NCBI GenBank assembly: GCA_007129985.1
Contig: SKUL01000213.1
Location: 1-5,957, forward strand
From: Flavobacteriales bacterium
Lineage (GTDB): Bacteria > Bacteroidota > Bacteroidia > Flavobacteriales_D > SKUL01
Length of the DNA: 5,957 nucleotides
Direction of reading: 5' to 3'
Translations under genes and position numbers: made by a program
Notes under the pieces: model-generated
The model's input: the letters and a program-made list of their open reading frames with translations, nothing else
The model's database searches: none
Told to the model about the DNA's origin: nothing
Shown: positions 5,900 to 5,957 of the stretch, one piece after another
How positions within the stretch are numbered: position 1 is the first letter of the stretch
Layout of the letters: each line of letters starts with the position of its first letter

Positions 5900-5957
5900 A
5901 TGAATACCATCCATCGAATAGTCTTGTTTTCACTTTCCTTCTTGTTTGCGGTTACCG
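5900..5957 (+). CDS. Start of an exported protein, cut by the window end
   Basis: Nineteen codons are visible, reading MNTIHRIVLFSLSFLFAVT. A basic start (His5, Arg6) followed by a hydrophobic stretch is typical of a signal peptide or first membrane segment. The ATG lies 73 bp after the peptidase stop, downstream of a good -7 box. The rest of the gene is outside the window, so the product cannot be named. Confidence 0.6.
   Translation, partial: MNTIHRIVLFSLSFLFAVT

Overview
The window looks like a chromosomal segment of a Bacteroidota bacterium, most likely a free-living Flavobacteriales-like lineage (the order is inference). Four things point there: a C-terminal type IX secretion (T9SS) sorting domain on a secreted beta-propeller protein, a lipoprotein with a Cys-Lys-Lys-Asp start to its mature region, TAnnTTTG-type -7 promoter boxes, and start codons without Shine-Dalgarno sequences.

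Layout. Bases 1-344 are non-coding: a short hairpin of a dispersed intergenic type (about 25-53), an 8-bp degenerate tandem repeat kept strictly in phase for 14 units (150-261), and a -7 box (316-323). A probable two-gene operon on the + strand follows: a diheme c-type cytochrome lipoprotein (345-1451, SO2930/TIGR03806-like), then, 20 bp later, a secreted FG-GAP/ASPIC-UnbV protein with a T9SS tail (1472-3475). A strong bidirectional terminator (3498-3535) separates this operon from a convergent short ssb gene on the - strand (3555-3902). The divergent region 3903-4185 holds a putative ssb promoter, two palindromes (one resembling a LacI-family operator), a dyad and an orphan Shine-Dalgarno-like sequence. 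It leads into a secreted M1-family zinc metallopeptidase (4186-5826). A last gene starts at 5900, with a signal-peptide-like N-terminus, and runs off the window.

Functionally, four of the five genes encode exported proteins: a membrane-anchored cytochrome, a T9SS-secreted protein, a peptidase and an unknown. The cytochrome and propeller genes are probably co-transcribed, but no shared function is established. The peptidase and ssb are ordinary in content. I do not see a clear undescribed multi-gene system. The least explained signals are the phased 8-bp repeat, the REP-like hairpin, the regulatory dyads in the ssb/peptidase intergenic region, and the cytochrome/propeller pairing.
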